Shown here one piece after another: positions 9,730 through 20,800 of a DNA stretch of 64,000 nucleotides (positions are counted from its first letter, which is position 1; each line of letters opens with the position of its first letter). The translations under genes were made by a program, and so were the position numbers. Under the pieces are notes generated by a model that saw only the letters and a program-made list of their open reading frames with translations, did no database searches and was not told the origin of the DNA. Source of the stretch: Staphylococcus sp. M0911 (GTDB lineage: Bacteria > Bacillota > Bacilli > Staphylococcales > Staphylococcaceae); assembly GCF_003491325.1 (NCBI RefSeq), contig NZ_CP022881.1:2294001-2358000 (forward strand), given 5' to 3'.

Positions 9730-11226
9730 ATGATTTACACGATTACATCCACCTTACCTCCCTCACATGGCGGTAGAACCCAAGCTTTATTAAGAAGGAT
9801 TAAATTGATAGATGAAGAATTTAATGTACCCACTAAAATTTTGACGACAAACTATAATAGAAACTATCCAAATATTTATAAAACATTTTTAGAAGAACAT
9901 AAAGTCACTAAAAACATAGAATTCGAAAACATTTATGAATGGTTAACAAATTATAAAATTTACGACGTACCCAAAACAAAATTCTTCAATAAACCAAAAT
10001 ACAATAAAATACCAAAACGTATTTCTGGACTTAAAGCTAAAAAGAATACTCAAAATCATGAGATACATTATTATCAAGATAATCAATTAGTGCGTTACAG
10101 AAAATATTTCAATAATAATTCAATCTTACGTTACGAAGATGTCATTGCTCCTGAAACTGGCTTGAAAACAAAACGAAGTGAATATAATTCATATGGTTAT
10201 TTGCATAGAATTATTAATTATTATGAAAATTCTACAAAGAAAAGCCAAGAAATGATGTATTATCCAAACGGTGAAATGTACTGCGAACGTCATTTTAAAG
10301 ACAATAAAAAAAATAGCGTCAATTTAGTTAAACTGTTCAAAGATGGAAAAGTATATCAAACTTTCTCCGATGACAAGGCATTCGCACAATATTATTTCGA
10401 ACATAAATTCAAAGATGGAGACATTGTTTTCAGTGATGCAAGACTTTTAGACGATCCATTACTGGCACAATCACATCATACTCGAAATATACTAGTGTTA
10501 CACAGCTCTCATTTATCCGGGACTCAAATAAAAAAATCTTTCAAATACGCATTTGAACATAAAGAAAATGTTGAAAAATTTATAGTCTTAACGCAACAAC
10601 AAAAAGTGGATATTCAAGACATGTATCCTATTCCAGATAAACAATTTGCGGTTATTCCACACTTTATTGAAACAAACAAATCTATTGATAATGAAAATGT
10701 TGAAGATCGCTTTGTATTTATAGGTCGCTTTAGTAAAGAAAAACAATTAGATCATCTTTTAAAAGCGTATATAGAATTTCTTAAAAGCGGGCATCAGACA
10801 AAATTGGCATTATATGGCAGAGATGAAGATAACCAAAAAGCTATGATGCAGGACATCATCGATGCAAATCAATTAAATAGTCAAGTTACCATTCATAAAT
10901 ATACTTCTAGTCCATTAGCCGAATTTAAAAAATCCAAAGCGTCATTATTAACAAGTAGCTATGAAGGATTCGGACTCACTATTATGGAAAGTATTTCTAT
11001 GGGGTGTCCTGTTATTGCATATGACGTTATGTATGGCCCTAATGAAATTATCGATCATGCTAAAAACGGATACTTAGTTGAAGCGAATAATATTAATCAA
11101 TTAGCCAACTATATGACTCAAATCATCGAACAACCTCTCACTAAAGTTGAAAATAATGAAAAACTATATTACTCATCAGCTGTTAAACATTATAAGCAAT
11201 TACTCGAAGCGTTAAAGGCAATTTAA
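9730..11226 (+). CDS. Family 4 glycosyltransferase with N-terminal beta-sheet domain (TarM/GtfA/TagE-like)
   Basis: 498-residue glycosyltransferase. The N-terminal start of a GT-B fold (TSTLPPSHGGRTQALLRR) is followed by a beta-rich, Tyr/Asn/Lys-rich insertion (residues ~100-235) with short repeated strands such as YYQDNQLVRYRKYF and YYPNGEMYCERHF. This resembles the DUF1975-type domain of TarM and GtfA. The C-terminal half holds FIGRFSKEKQLDHLLKA and the retaining EX7E motif in SYEGFGLTIMES. A GAAAGGAG site precedes the ATG. Relatives add GlcNAc or glucose to wall teichoic acid or to Ser-rich adhesins; acceptor and sugar are not predictable here. A shared terminator separates it from a convergent sugar-nucleotide epimerase gene. 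Confidence 0.85.
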   Translation: MIYTITSTLPPSHGGRTQALLRRIKLIDEEFNVPTKILTTNYNRNYPNIYKTFLEEHKVTKNIEFENIYEWLTNYKIYDVPKTKFFNKPKYNKIPKRISGLKAKKNTQNHEIHYYQDNQLVRYRKYFNNNSILRYEDVIAPETGLKTKRSEYNSYGYLHRIINYYENSTKKSQEMMYYPNGEMYCERHFKDNKKNSVNLVKLFKDGKVYQTFSDDKAFAQYYFEHKFKDGDIVFSDARLLDDPLLAQSHHTRNILVLHSSHLSGTQIKKSFKYAFEHKENVEKFIVLTQQQKVDIQDMYPIPDKQFAVIPHFIETNKSIDNENVEDRFVFIGRFSKEKQLDHLLKAYIEFLKSGHQTKLALYGRDEDNQKAMMQDIIDANQLNSQVTIHKYTSSPLAEFKKSKASLLTSSYEGFGLTIMESISMGCPVIAYDVMYGPNEIIDHAKNGYLVEANNINQLANYMTQIIEQPLTKVENNEKLYYSSAVKHYKQLLEALKAI

Positions 11227-11274
11227 AAATATCCTCCTCACTTTGTTATTAATGCAAAGTAAGGAGGATATTTT
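11226..11274. terminator. Bidirectional terminator between convergent genes
   Basis: AAAATATCCTCCT...CTTTG pairs with CAAAG...AGGAGGATATTTT over about 18 bp, with a 9-nt loop. T/A tracts on both sides make it usable by the glycosyltransferase and the epimerase genes. Confidence 0.88.
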
Positions 11275-12202
11275 ATGATTGATATTCTAAATAAGACTGG
11301 ATTCCTTTTTCAACAGAATATTGAGGGTTAAATCCTAAACTTTGAATTGGCGAAATATCTGCATATGAATGTTTAATATCTCCAACTCTTTCCTCATCAT
11401 AAACGTATGGAATACTATAATTAAAATGCTGTTCAAATATGTTGACCATCTGCTTTAAGGTCGTTTGTTTCCCAGTTCCTAAATTATAAACATTGCCATT
11501 AACGTTGTCATTGTGTAATACTAACCAACATGCTTCAACTAAATCATCAATATAAATAAAATCGCGCGTTTGCAAACCATCTCCATAAAATGTGAAAGTC
11601 TCTTTATGATTAAATTTGTGATTAAGAATTGAAATGACCCCTGAATAATCAGAATATGGATTTTGTTTAGGACCATACACATTGAAGAAGCGTAATGAAA
11701 CGGTAGGTAATTGATATAATTGATGATAAATTTTAGCGTAGCTTTCTCCAGCATATTTTTGTACTGCATATGGAGACCTTGGATCAATACGTGAATGAAT
11801 CGCTTTAGGCAACCCTTCTAATTGTCCATAAACGGCTGCAGATGATGCAAACAAGAATCTTTTTACATTAGAATGCTGTAACCTGAGTGTTTCTAAAATA
11901 TTCAACGTAGCATCGATATTCACTTGGTTAGATCGTCCCGGTTGTTGAACTGTTTCCACGACGCTCACCATAGCTGCTAAATGAATGACATAATCAAATT
12001 GTTCTTTTTTAATTAAGTCCGAGACAAATTTCAAATTATTGATATTTTCTTGATAGAAATACTCTTTTTTTACATACGGTATATTTTCAATACGACCAGT
12101 TGATAAATTATCAATTACATGTACTTCAATATTATTTTGAATACATTTGTGCGCTATGTGTGAACCGATAAAACCAGCCCCACCCGTAATTAGTGCTTTC
12201 AT
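11273..12202 (-). CDS. NAD-dependent sugar-nucleotide epimerase/dehydratase
   Basis: 309-residue extended short-chain dehydrogenase. The N-terminal Rossmann motif is GGAGFIGSH. The SSAAVYG segment supplies the catalytic Ser, and SPYAVQKYAGE carries the YxxxK pair. The sugar-binding FFNVYGPKQNP and RDFIYIDDLVEA motifs are those of the GalE/WbpP-type UDP-sugar 4-epimerases. The start follows AGGAGGACAACAAC. It probably interconverts UDP-Glc/Gal or UDP-GlcNAc/GalNAc, but substrate choice is not readable from motifs. It could supply sugar for the neighbouring glycosyltransferase, though they are convergent, not cotranscribed. Confidence 0.88.
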   Translation of the reverse strand: MKALITGGAGFIGSHIAHKCIQNNIEVHVIDNLSTGRIENIPYVKKEYFYQENINNLKFVSDLIKKEQFDYVIHLAAMVSVVETVQQPGRSNQVNIDATLNILETLRLQHSNVKRFLFASSAAVYGQLEGLPKAIHSRIDPRSPYAVQKYAGESYAKIYHQLYQLPTVSLRFFNVYGPKQNPYSDYSGVISILNHKFNHKETFTFYGDGLQTRDFIYIDDLVEACWLVLHNDNVNGNVYNLGTGKQTTLKQMVNIFEQHFNYSIPYVYDEERVGDIKHSYADISPIQSLGFNPQYSVEKGIQSYLEYQS

Positions 12203-12293
12203 GTTGTTGTCCTCCTAGATGCCTGCACGGTATAAACCATGTAATTACTGTGTGATTTTCTTCTAAAATATAATAATGATTGCTTGATCAATT

Positions 12294-12334
12294 AAAAAAA
12301 CTACCGAAAAAGTAATTAAACTTAATCAGTAGTT
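12294..12334 (-). terminator. Terminator of sle1
   Basis: On the minus strand AACTAC pairs with GTAGTT around an AT-rich loop with a small inner stem, followed by T7. It lies about 22 nt beyond the sle1 stop. Confidence 0.6.
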
Positions 12335-12355
12335 CTATGTTCATATAAGATGATA

Positions 12356-13354
12356 TTAATGAATATATCTATATGTATTCACTTGATATGAAGGAATTGT
12401 TCTATATGTCACAATACCTGGTGACGCTGCCCAGTTCATTTCTGAAACTAAAATACTACCATCACTATTAACTCGCTCTACAAAAGCGACATGGCCATAG
12501 TATCCTGAATCACTTTGAGCGATTGAACCTACTGTTGGTTTACCATCAATTGTGTAACCATCAGCTGCTGCTGCGTTATCCCAATTGTTTGCATTCCACC
12601 AATATGTGCTAATGCCTTTTCCAATTTGAGCACGACGATTGAATACATGATATGTACATTGTCCCCATGTATATAAGTTTTGGTGATTAAATACTGGTGT
12701 ATTGTAACCATTATTACTTGAGTTAGCTGTATTTGAGCTACTATTTGATGTAGAAGCAGTACCTGATACCTTTAATTTTTGTCCTGGATAAATAAAGAAA
12801 TTAGATAATCCATTAAGGCTCATTATTTTTTGATAAGTTGTACCATATTTAGCAGCTATTGATGATAATGAATCTCCCGCTTGAACAGTATATGTTGATG
12901 AACTTCCAGTTGTTGATGTCGAACTACTTGGTTTACTAGTACTAACTGTACCTGATACTTTTAATTTTTGTCCTGGATGAATTAAAAAGCTTTTTAAACC
13001 ATTTAATTTCATTAATTTTTGATAACTCATGCCATATTTAGCGGCTATTGATGATACTGAGTCCCCTGCTTTTACTGTATATGTAGACGAACTTGTTCCT
13101 GTAGATGATGAACTACTTGGTTTACTAGTACTAGTTGAACCTGATACCTTTAATACTTGGTTTGGAAATATTATATTAGAAGATAAATGATTCAACGATT
13201 TTAATTTTGAAATAGATATTCCATATTTACTAGATATAGACCAAAGAGATTCGCCACTTTTAACCTTGTGTGTCGTTGCTGCGTCTGCTTGTGTTGCTGC
13301 AATAGCACTCACTGCACTTGTCCCAACAATTGCAGCAATAATTTTTTTATTCAA
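12356..13354 (-). CDS. sle1: LysM-CHAP N-acetylmuramoyl-L-alanine amidase (autolysin/adhesin)
   Basis: 332-residue secreted amidase, the Sle1/Aaa family. It has a signal peptide (residues 1-25, ending TQADA). Three LysM peptidoglycan-binding repeats follow at roughly 28-70, 92-134 and 156-198, each starting (T)YTV-x-(A/S)G(D/E)S and separated by Ser/Thr/Gly linkers. The C-terminal CHAP domain holds the catalytic Cys in GQCTYHVF and the His in GHVAFVE. The start is a TTG 9 nt after GGAGG; no in-frame ATG fits. It cleaves the amide between muramic acid and the stem peptide and helps daughter-cell separation. A WalR-type site upstream agrees with the known WalKR control of this gene in S. aureus. 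Confidence 0.93.
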   Translation of the reverse strand: MNKKIIAAIVGTSAVSAIAATQADAATTHKVKSGESLWSISSKYGISISKLKSLNHLSSNIIFPNQVLKVSGSTSTSKPSSSSSTGTSSSTYTVKAGDSVSSIAAKYGMSYQKLMKLNGLKSFLIHPGQKLKVSGTVSTSKPSSSTSTTGSSSTYTVQAGDSLSSIAAKYGTTYQKIMSLNGLSNFFIYPGQKLKVSGTASTSNSSSNTANSSNNGYNTPVFNHQNLYTWGQCTYHVFNRRAQIGKGISTYWWNANNWDNAAAADGYTIDGKPTVGSIAQSDSGYYGHVAFVERVNSDGSILVSEMNWAASPGIVTYRTIPSYQVNTYRYIH

Positions 13355-13410
13355 TTACTTATTCCTCCTCAAATACTCTATTTGTTTCTCGGATTTTTTA
13401 TACAATAAGT

Positions 13411-13465
13411 ATTATACTCTCTTAATATGAATATGGTGTTTGTATTTCATGACATTATGATTACA
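13411..13465 (-). promoter_or_regulatory. sle1 promoter with candidate WalR box
   Basis: On the minus strand the -10 is TATAAT (13416-13411) with a poor -35. Upstream at 13465-13449 there is TGTAAT-N5-TGTCAT, which matches the WalR (YycF) direct repeat TGTWAH-N5-TGTWAH except for one base. A weak -35 with an activator site is expected for a WalR-activated gene. Confidence 0.5.
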
Positions 13466-14060
13466 AATATAATATTTTTATCGAATTGATTCATATATAA
13501 AACTCATTTCTACTATATATATGCGACATTTTCTTTTTACCTTTAATATTTACAAATAGCATCAATTTACAAATTTTTTTAAATTTCTATATTAATTTTA
13601 AATGCTAATCTTGATACTTCTAAACTTTATTACTTAATTCATCAACTCATTATTTTTTAAGTAAATCTAGACACTTCATTAAGCAATTGATAAATGAAAA
13701 CTAATTGATTAAATGAAAGATAAACAATCATATAGGCTATTCCAAAATTTTTAAAAGTTATGTTTTAACAAGTTAATACTACTAAAACCAAAATTTATTT
13801 TGAGATAATATTGGATGGCCAAAACTTCATAACACTCTGTCATAACAGTCTCTCCAGCTATTTTTAAACATTGTATTATACTAACATTTTCATATTCATA
13901 ATTATTCTTCCTTTACTTATTGTGTTTTAGGGTGTATAGTTAATCTAACGTAATAAAAGGTCGTGAATTTGATTGAAGTTTATTTGTTTAGAATATACTC
14001 TTTTGATTTAATGAAACTTGTTACAAATATTTAGTGCAAAAGCACGCGGAGGTATTCTAT
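13466..14060. other. AT-rich intergenic region between sle1 and cspC
   Basis: No gene could be supported here. Two identical 10-bp copies of ATTTACAAAT occur at 13548-13557 and 13565-13574 (17-bp period). A possible cspC promoter is TTGAAG at 13973-13978 and TATACT at 13994-13999, but the spacer is only 15 bp. This leaves a roughly 55-nt 5' leader before the cold-shock gene. Confidence 0.4.
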
Positions 14061-14261
14061 ATGAATAACGGTACAGTTAAATGGTTTAATTCAGAAAAAG
14101 GTTTTGGTTTCATCGAAAGAGAAGATGGAAGCGACGTATTCGTACATTTCTCAGCAATCGCTGAAGAAGGATACAAATCATTAGAAGAAGGACAAAAAGT
14201 TGAATTCGACATCGTTGAAGGCGATCGTGGAGAACAAGCAGCTAATGTCGTAAAAATGTAA
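14061..14261 (+). CDS. cspC: Cold-shock protein, CspC-like
   Basis: 66-residue single cold-shock domain. RNP1 (KGFGFIE) and RNP2 (VFVHFSAI) are intact, and the ending [13 protein letters not shown] is typical of staphylococcal Csp proteins. The start MNNGTVKWF follows CGGAGG at 8 nt; the upstream in-frame codons are before the ribosome site and were trimmed. It binds single-stranded RNA/DNA as a chaperone. The [10 protein letters not shown] start favours CspC over CspA, by recollection only. A strong terminator follows. Confidence 0.9.
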   Translation: MNNGTVKWFNSEKGFGFIEREDGSDVFVHFSAIAEEGYKSLEEGQKVEFDIVEGDRGEQAANVVKM

Positions 14262-14271
14262 TAACATTTTC

Positions 14272-14298
14272 AAAGCAACCGTTATGGTTGCTTTTTTT
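14272..14298 (+). terminator. cspC terminator
   Basis: AAAGCAACC-GTTAT-GGTTGCTTT has 9-bp arms and a run of seven T. Confidence 0.92.
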
Positions 14299-14403
14299 AT
14301 GCCTAAAATGACATTAAATTATCTATTTATATTGTATTGTAATTAATATCTATTTACATTACTATTTGATTATAAATATAAAGAGAAAAAGGAATGATTT
14401 AAA

Positions 14404-14763
14404 TTGAGTATACTCACTGCTATTTTAGTAATACTTGTGGCAATAGAATTCTTATTAATCATGGTGTTACAAACATTACTAACCACATCTAACAAAACTA
14501 GTCATACTTTCAAAATGAGTACATCTGCATTAAAAGATAAAAACCTAAATACTTTAATGAAGAATCAAGGGCTTTACAATGGTTTACTTGGTATTTTCAT
14601 TCTCTATGCCTACTTTTTGAGTACTCATCCTAAAGAATTGACTACATGTCTTCTTGTATATATGATCATTGTTGCTATATATGGTGCACTAACAAGTCAA
14701 AAAGCCATCATCATTAAGCAAGGGCTTTTACCAATACTTGCACTTCTATCATTACTATTTTAA
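14404..14763 (+). CDS. DUF1304-family membrane protein
   Basis: 119-residue membrane protein with four hydrophobic helices (residues ~3-25, 58-75, 80-96, 103-118). The NQGLYNGLLG segment in the middle is characteristic of the DUF1304 family. It starts at a TTG preceded by AAAAAGGAAT; no ATG fits before the first helix. Role unknown. It is monocistronic, closed by its own terminator. Confidence 0.75.
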   Translation: MSILTAILVILVAIEFLLIMVLQTLLTTSNKTSHTFKMSTSALKDKNLNTLMKNQGLYNGLLGIFILYAYFLSTHPKELTTCLLVYMIIVAIYGALTSQKAIIIKQGLLPILALLSLLF

Positions 14764-14769
14764 TTCATT

Positions 14770-14803
14770 CCGTTAAGTCGATATTCGATTTAGCGGTTTT
14801 TTT
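14770..14803 (+). terminator. Terminator of the DUF1304 gene
   Basis: CCGTTAAGTCGA pairs with TCGATTTAGCGG (one G-U), followed by seven T. Confidence 0.88.
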
Positions 14804-14804
14804 C

Positions 14805-14850
14805 ATAAAAAAGACCCATTCCAGTATATTGGAATGGGTCTTTATTTAAA
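14805..14850. terminator. Bidirectional terminator at the 3' end of the adhesin gene
   Basis: AAAGACCCATTCCA and TGGAATGGGTCTTT form 14-bp arms with A/T tracts on both flanks. It ends the adhesin transcript on the minus strand. Confidence 0.88.
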
Positions 14851-14876
14851 CTATATTTGTTCTTTTGACTTACTCT

Positions 14877-17800
14877 TTATTTTTCCTCTTCCTCTTCATC
14901 TTCTCTACGACGTTTGAAGAATAAGAATAACGCTCCTAATCCAGCTAATAATGTACCGAATAATGTTCCTTTGTTCACACCATCTTGTCCAGTTTCAGGT
15001 AATTCACTTTGATCTTTTTCATGATTATTACCTTTGTTTGTTGATGATGTCTCATGGTTTCTTTGTTGTACAGCACCATTTGAAGTTACATTATTTCCAG
15101 ATACATGACCTTGTGTTGTTTGTTCTGTTGGTTCACCTGGATTTGTTGGGTTTGCCGGTTGACCTGGTTCTGTTGGTTCACCTGGGTTTGTTGGGTCTGT
15201 TGGTTGACCTGGTTCCGTTGGTTCACCTGAGTTTGTTGGGTCTGTCGGTTGACTTGGATCCGTTGGTTCACCTGGATTTGTTGGATCTGTCGGTTGACTT
15301 GGATCCGTTGGTTCACCTGGGTTTGTTGGGTCTGTCGGTTGACTTGGATCCGTTGGTTCACCTGGATTTGTTGGGTCTGTCGGTTGACTTGGATCCGTTG
15401 GTTCACCTGGATTTGTTGGATCTGTCGGTTGACTTGGATCTACAGGTTTACCATCATCAACCACTGTTCCATCAGTAGATGGAGACGTATTTCCATTAGC
15501 ATCTGTTGCTGTAACGCCAATATGATCTCCACCTTTTAGATTTTCTCCAGCTGGGATGTCAATCACATAATTACCATCTGCATCTGTTGTTCCACTAGCT
15601 TTCGTGCCATCTGGGAATGTTACCGTCACTGTTGAGTTTGGTTCTGCTTTACCTGTAATTTGTGTATCGTCACTTGTTACCGGATTAACAGTTGGTACAG
15701 ATGGTGCTGTTGTGTCTGTTACTACTGTTGTTGCTGGTTCTGACGTATTGCCATCTTTGTCAGTCGCTGTGACTGGTAATGTTTCTCCGCCTTTTAGATC
15801 TTCGTTAGCTGGAATATCGATCACATAGTTACCGTTTTCATCTGTTTTACCTGTCGCTGTTGTGCCATCTGGGAATGTTACAGTCACTGTTGAGTTTGGC
15901 TCTGCTTTACCTGTAATTTGTGTATCGTCACTTGTTACTGGGTTGATTGTCGGTACAGACGGTGCTGTTGTGTCCGTTACTACTGTTGTTGTTGGTTGTG
16001 ATTCATTACCGTCTTTATCTGTTGAAGTAACTGGTAATGTTTCTCCGCCTTTTAGATCTTCGTTGGCAGGAATATCGATGACATAATTGCCGTTATCATC
16101 TGTTTTACCTGTTGCCGTTGTGCCATCTGGGAACGTCACTGTTACTGTTGAACCTGGTTCCGCTTTACCTGTAATTGTTTTGTCTTCACTTGTTACCGGA
16201 TTGATTGTCGGTACAGTTGGTGCTGTTGTGTCTGTTACTACTGTTGTTGTCTTATCTGATGTATTACCATCTTTATCTGTTGCAGTTACTGGTAATGTTT
16301 CGCCACCTTTTAGGTCTTCATTAGCTGGGATATCAATCACGTAATTGCCATCTGCATCAGTTGTACCACTAGCTGTTGTGCCATCTGGGAATGTTACCGT
16401 CACTGTTGAGTTTGGCTCTGCTTTACCTGTGATTTGTGTATCATCACTTGTTACTGGGTTAACTGTTGGCGCTTCTGGTGCTGTTGTATCTGTCACTACT
16501 GTTGTTGCCGGTTCTGACGTATTACCGTCTTTATCTGTAGACGTTACTGGTAATGTTTCTCCGCCTTTTAAATCTTCGTTAGCTGGAATATCAATTACAT
16601 AGTTGCCATCTTGATCAGCTTTGCCAGTTGAAGTGCTTCCATCTGGGAACGTCACTGTTACTGTTGAGCCTGGTTCTGCTTTACCTGTAATCGTCTTATC
16701 GTTGCTTGTTACTGGATTAACAGTCGGTACAGTTGGTGCTGTTGTATCTGTCACTACTGTTGTTGCTGGTTCTGATTCGTTACCATCTTTATCTGTTGCA
16801 GTTACTGGTAATGTTTCGCCACCTTTTAAATCTTCATTAGCTGGGATATCAATCACGTAATTGCCATCTTGGTCAGCTGTACCAGTTGCTTTTGTGCCAT
16901 CTGGGAACGTTACTGTTACTGTTGAACCTGGTTCCGCTTTACCTGTAATTTGTGTATCATCACTTGTCACTGGGTTCACTGATGGTACAGTTGGTGCTGT
17001 TGTATCTGTCACTACTGTTGTTGACGGTTGTGATTCGTTACCATCTTTATCTGTTGCAGTTACTGGTAATGTTTCGCCACCTTTTAAATCTTCGTTGGCA
17101 GGAATATTAATCACATAATTGCCATCTGCATCTGTTTTACCAGTTGCTTTTGTGCCATCTGGGAATGTTACTGTCACTGTTGAGCCTGGCTCTGCTTTAC
17201 CTGTAATTTGTGTATCATCACTTGTTACCGGATTAACAGTCGGTACAGATGGTGCTGTTGTATCTGTCACTACTGTTGTTGCTGGTTCTGATTCATTGCC
17301 ATCTTTATCAGTAGACGTTACTGGTAATGTTTCGCCACCTTTTAGATCTTCGTTGGCAGGAATATTAATCACATAGTTACCGTCCGCATCTGTTGTACCA
17401 CTAGCTTTCGTGCCATCTGGGAATGTCACTGTTACCGTTGAACCTGGTTCCGCTTTACCTGTGATTTGTGTATCATCACTTGTTACTGGGTTTACAGATG
17501 GTACTGTTGGTGCTGTTGTATCTGTTACTACTGTTGTTGCTGGTTCTGATTCATTACCGTCTTTATCTGTAGCTGTTACTGGTAATGTTTCGCCACCTTT
17601 TAGATCTTCGTTTGCTGGGATGTCAATCACATAATTACCATCTGCATCTGTTGTTCCACTAGCTTTCGTGCCATCTGGGAATGTTACTGTCACTGTTGAG
17701 TTTGGCTCTGCTTTACCTGTGATTTGTGTATCGTCACTTGTTACTGGGTTTACAGATGGTACCGTTGGCGCTGTTGTATCTGTTACCACTGTTGTTGCTT

Positions 17801-20800
17801 TATCAGACGTATTACCAGCTTTATCTGTAGCTGTTACTGGTAACTCTTCTCCACCTTTTAAGTCTTCGCTTGAAGGAATATTGATGACATAGTTTCCATC
17901 TGCGTCTGTTGTACTACTTGTTGTTTTACCATCTGGGAACGTTACTGTCACTGTTGAGTTTGGCTCTGCTTTACCTGTGATCTGTGTATCGTCACTTGTT
18001 ACTGGGTTTACAGTCGGTGTTGATGGTGCTGTTGTATCTGTCACTACTGTTGTTGCTGGTTCTGATTGATTACCATCTTTGTCTGTAGCTGTTACTGGTA
18101 ATGTTTCGCCACCTTTTAAGTCTTCGTTAGATGGAATATTGATAACATAATTGCCATCCGCATCTGTTGTTCCTGTCGCTGTGTTTCCGTCTGGGAATGT
18201 CACTGTTACCGTTGATCCTTGTTCTGCTTTACCTGTAATTTGCGTATCATCACTTGTCACTGGATTCACTGATGGTACTGTTGGTGCTGTTGTATCTGTT
18301 ACCACTGTTGGTGCTGGTTCTGATGTGTTTCCAGCTTTATCTGTAGATGTAACTGGTAATGTTTCGCCGCCTTTTAAGTCTTCGCTTGAAGGGATATTAA
18401 TAACATAGTTTCCATCTGCATCTGTTGTGCCACTAGCTGTATTTCCATCCGGGAACGTTACCGTTACTGTTGAGTTCGGCTCCGCTTTACCTGTGATTTG
18501 TGTATCATCACTTGTTACTGGATTGACTGTTGGTGCTTCTGGTGCTGTTGTGTCTGTTACTGTCGTTGTTGCTGGTTCTGATTTATTGCCGTCTTTGTCT
18601 GTCGCTGTAACTGGTAATGTTTCGCCACCTTTTAAGTCTTCATTCGCTGGAATATCTATTGTATAGTTTCCATCTGCGTCTGTCGTACCACTAGCTGTCG
18701 TACCATCTGGGAACGTTACTGTTACTGTTGAGTTTGGCTCTGCTTTACCTGTAACTGTTTTATCTTCACTAGATACTGGGTTTACAGTCGGTACTGTTGG
18801 CGCTGTTGTATCTGTTACCACTGTTGACGCAGGTTGAGATTTATTGCCAGCTTTATCTGTAGATGTAACTGGTAATGTTTCGCCACCTTTTAGATCTTCG
18901 TTAGCTGGAATATCAATCACATAATTGCCATCTGCATCTGTATTGCCTGTTGCTGTTGTGCCATCCGGGAATGTCACTGTTACTGTTGAGTTTGGCTCTG
19001 CTTTACCTGTGATTGTTTTATCTTCACTTGTTACTGGATTAACTGTTGGTGCTTCTGGTGCTGTTGTATCTGTTACTTCAGTTGTCGCAACATCAGATTT
19101 ATTACCAGCTTTATCTGTAGAAGTCACTGGTAACTCTTCTCCACCTTTTAAGTCTTCATCAGTAGGAATATTGATAACATAATTGCCATCTGCATCCGTT
19201 GTACCAGTAGCTGTATTTCCATCTGGGAACGTTACTGTTACTGTTGAACCTGGTTCCGCATGACCTGTAATTGTTGTATCTTCCCTTGTTACTGGATTAA
19301 TTGTTGGTACTGTAGGTGCCGTTGTATCTGTTACTGTCGTAGTCGCTGCACCAGATTGGTTACCTGCGCCATCTGTTGATGTCACTGGTAATGCTTCTCC
19401 ACCTTTTAAATCTTCATTGGCAGGGATATCAATTGTATAATTACCGTCGCCATCTGTTGTCGCATTAGCTGTTGTACCATCTGGGAATGTTACTGTTACT
19501 GTTGAATTTGGTTCTGCTTTACCTGTGATTGTTTTGTCTTCACTTGTTACTGGGTTGATGGTTGGTACTTCAGGCGGTGTTTTATCTAATACTGTTGTAC
19601 CAGCATCGACTGACACATTACCTGCTGCATCTGTTGCAACTACACTTAATTCTTCATCACCTTTTAAGTCTTCAGAATCTGGAATACCAATTGTGTAATT
19701 ACCCGAAGCATCTGCTGTCGCTGAAGCCTTTGTACCATCTGGGAATGTTACTGTTACTGTTGAGTTTGGTTCTGATGTACCAGTAATTGTTTTATCTTCA
19801 CTTGTTACATCATTAATTACAGGTTCTTTTGGTGCTGTAACATCTACAACTGTTGTATTTGCAGCCGTCGATGTGTTTCCAGCTTTATCAGTTGAAGTAA
19901 CGCCTAATGTTTCGCCACCTACTAAATCAATATTGGTAGGTACAGCCACTCGATAACTACCATCTGTTGCTGTAATGGCTTGAACTTTAGTCCCATCTGG
20001 GAATGTTACTGTTACTGTTGAGTTTGGTTCTGCTTTACCTGTGATTGTTTTATCTTCACTTGTTACTTGATTGACCGTTGGTTGATTTGGTGCTGTTGTA
20101 TCTGTCACAGTCACGTTTGAATCAACTGATTTATTGCCTGCAGCATCTTTAGCTGAAGCTTTAATTGTTTCGCCACCAGTAAAGTCTTCATTAGCAGGGA
20201 TATTAACAGTATAATTACCTGATGCATCCGCAGTTGTAACTTGCGTAGTGCCGTCTGGGAATGTAACTGTTACTGTTGAATTCGGTTCTGCTTTACCTGT
20301 AACCGTTGTATCATCACTAGTTACCGGGTTAATCACTGGCGCATCTGGTGCTGTTGCATCTGTCACTGTTACTGTTGGTGAAACCGCACTTGTTTTACCA
20401 TTTTTAGTTGCAGTTGATGTTAATTGAGTTCCTGCAGCTAAAGGTTTTGATAAAGTTAACGTACCAGTTGTACTGTTTGCACCTAATGTAACTGTACCAA
20501 TGACATTGTTATTACTATCTTTTACTGTCACTGTTGAACCAGCAGTACCATGAACGCCAATAGTCGTGTCGTTATCATCGACAGGATCCACTAATGGTGC
20601 TGGAACAATAGTATTATCTACAATATTAAATGTATTTGTTTCATCATTATCATAATTCGGCGCATCAATAGCAATTGTGTATTGACCAGCAGCTGATTTT
20701 GGAATCGTTACAGCAAATGTACCATCACTATTAACAGTAGACGTACCAATAACTTGACCCGCTGAATTTATGACTTTAGCAGTTTGTGTACCTGCATTTG

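Noticed and set aside
15132..15446. Regular 45-bp repeats as a possible CRISPR array
   Set aside because: There are no unique spacers; the units are coding repeats in frame with the LPXTG protein.
14951..15539. Leu/His- and Trp-rich plus-strand frames and a Gln/Asn-rich minus frame over the Pro/Thr repeats
   Set aside because: Low-complexity shadows of the 45-bp repeat in other frames; no start signals.
15604..19182. Series of 74-85-codon plus-strand frames (MPSGNVTVTVEFGSALPV... type) at 258-bp spacing
   Set aside because: They are the antisense of the adhesin repeats, recur once per repeat and have no ribosome sites; the minus-strand frame explains them.
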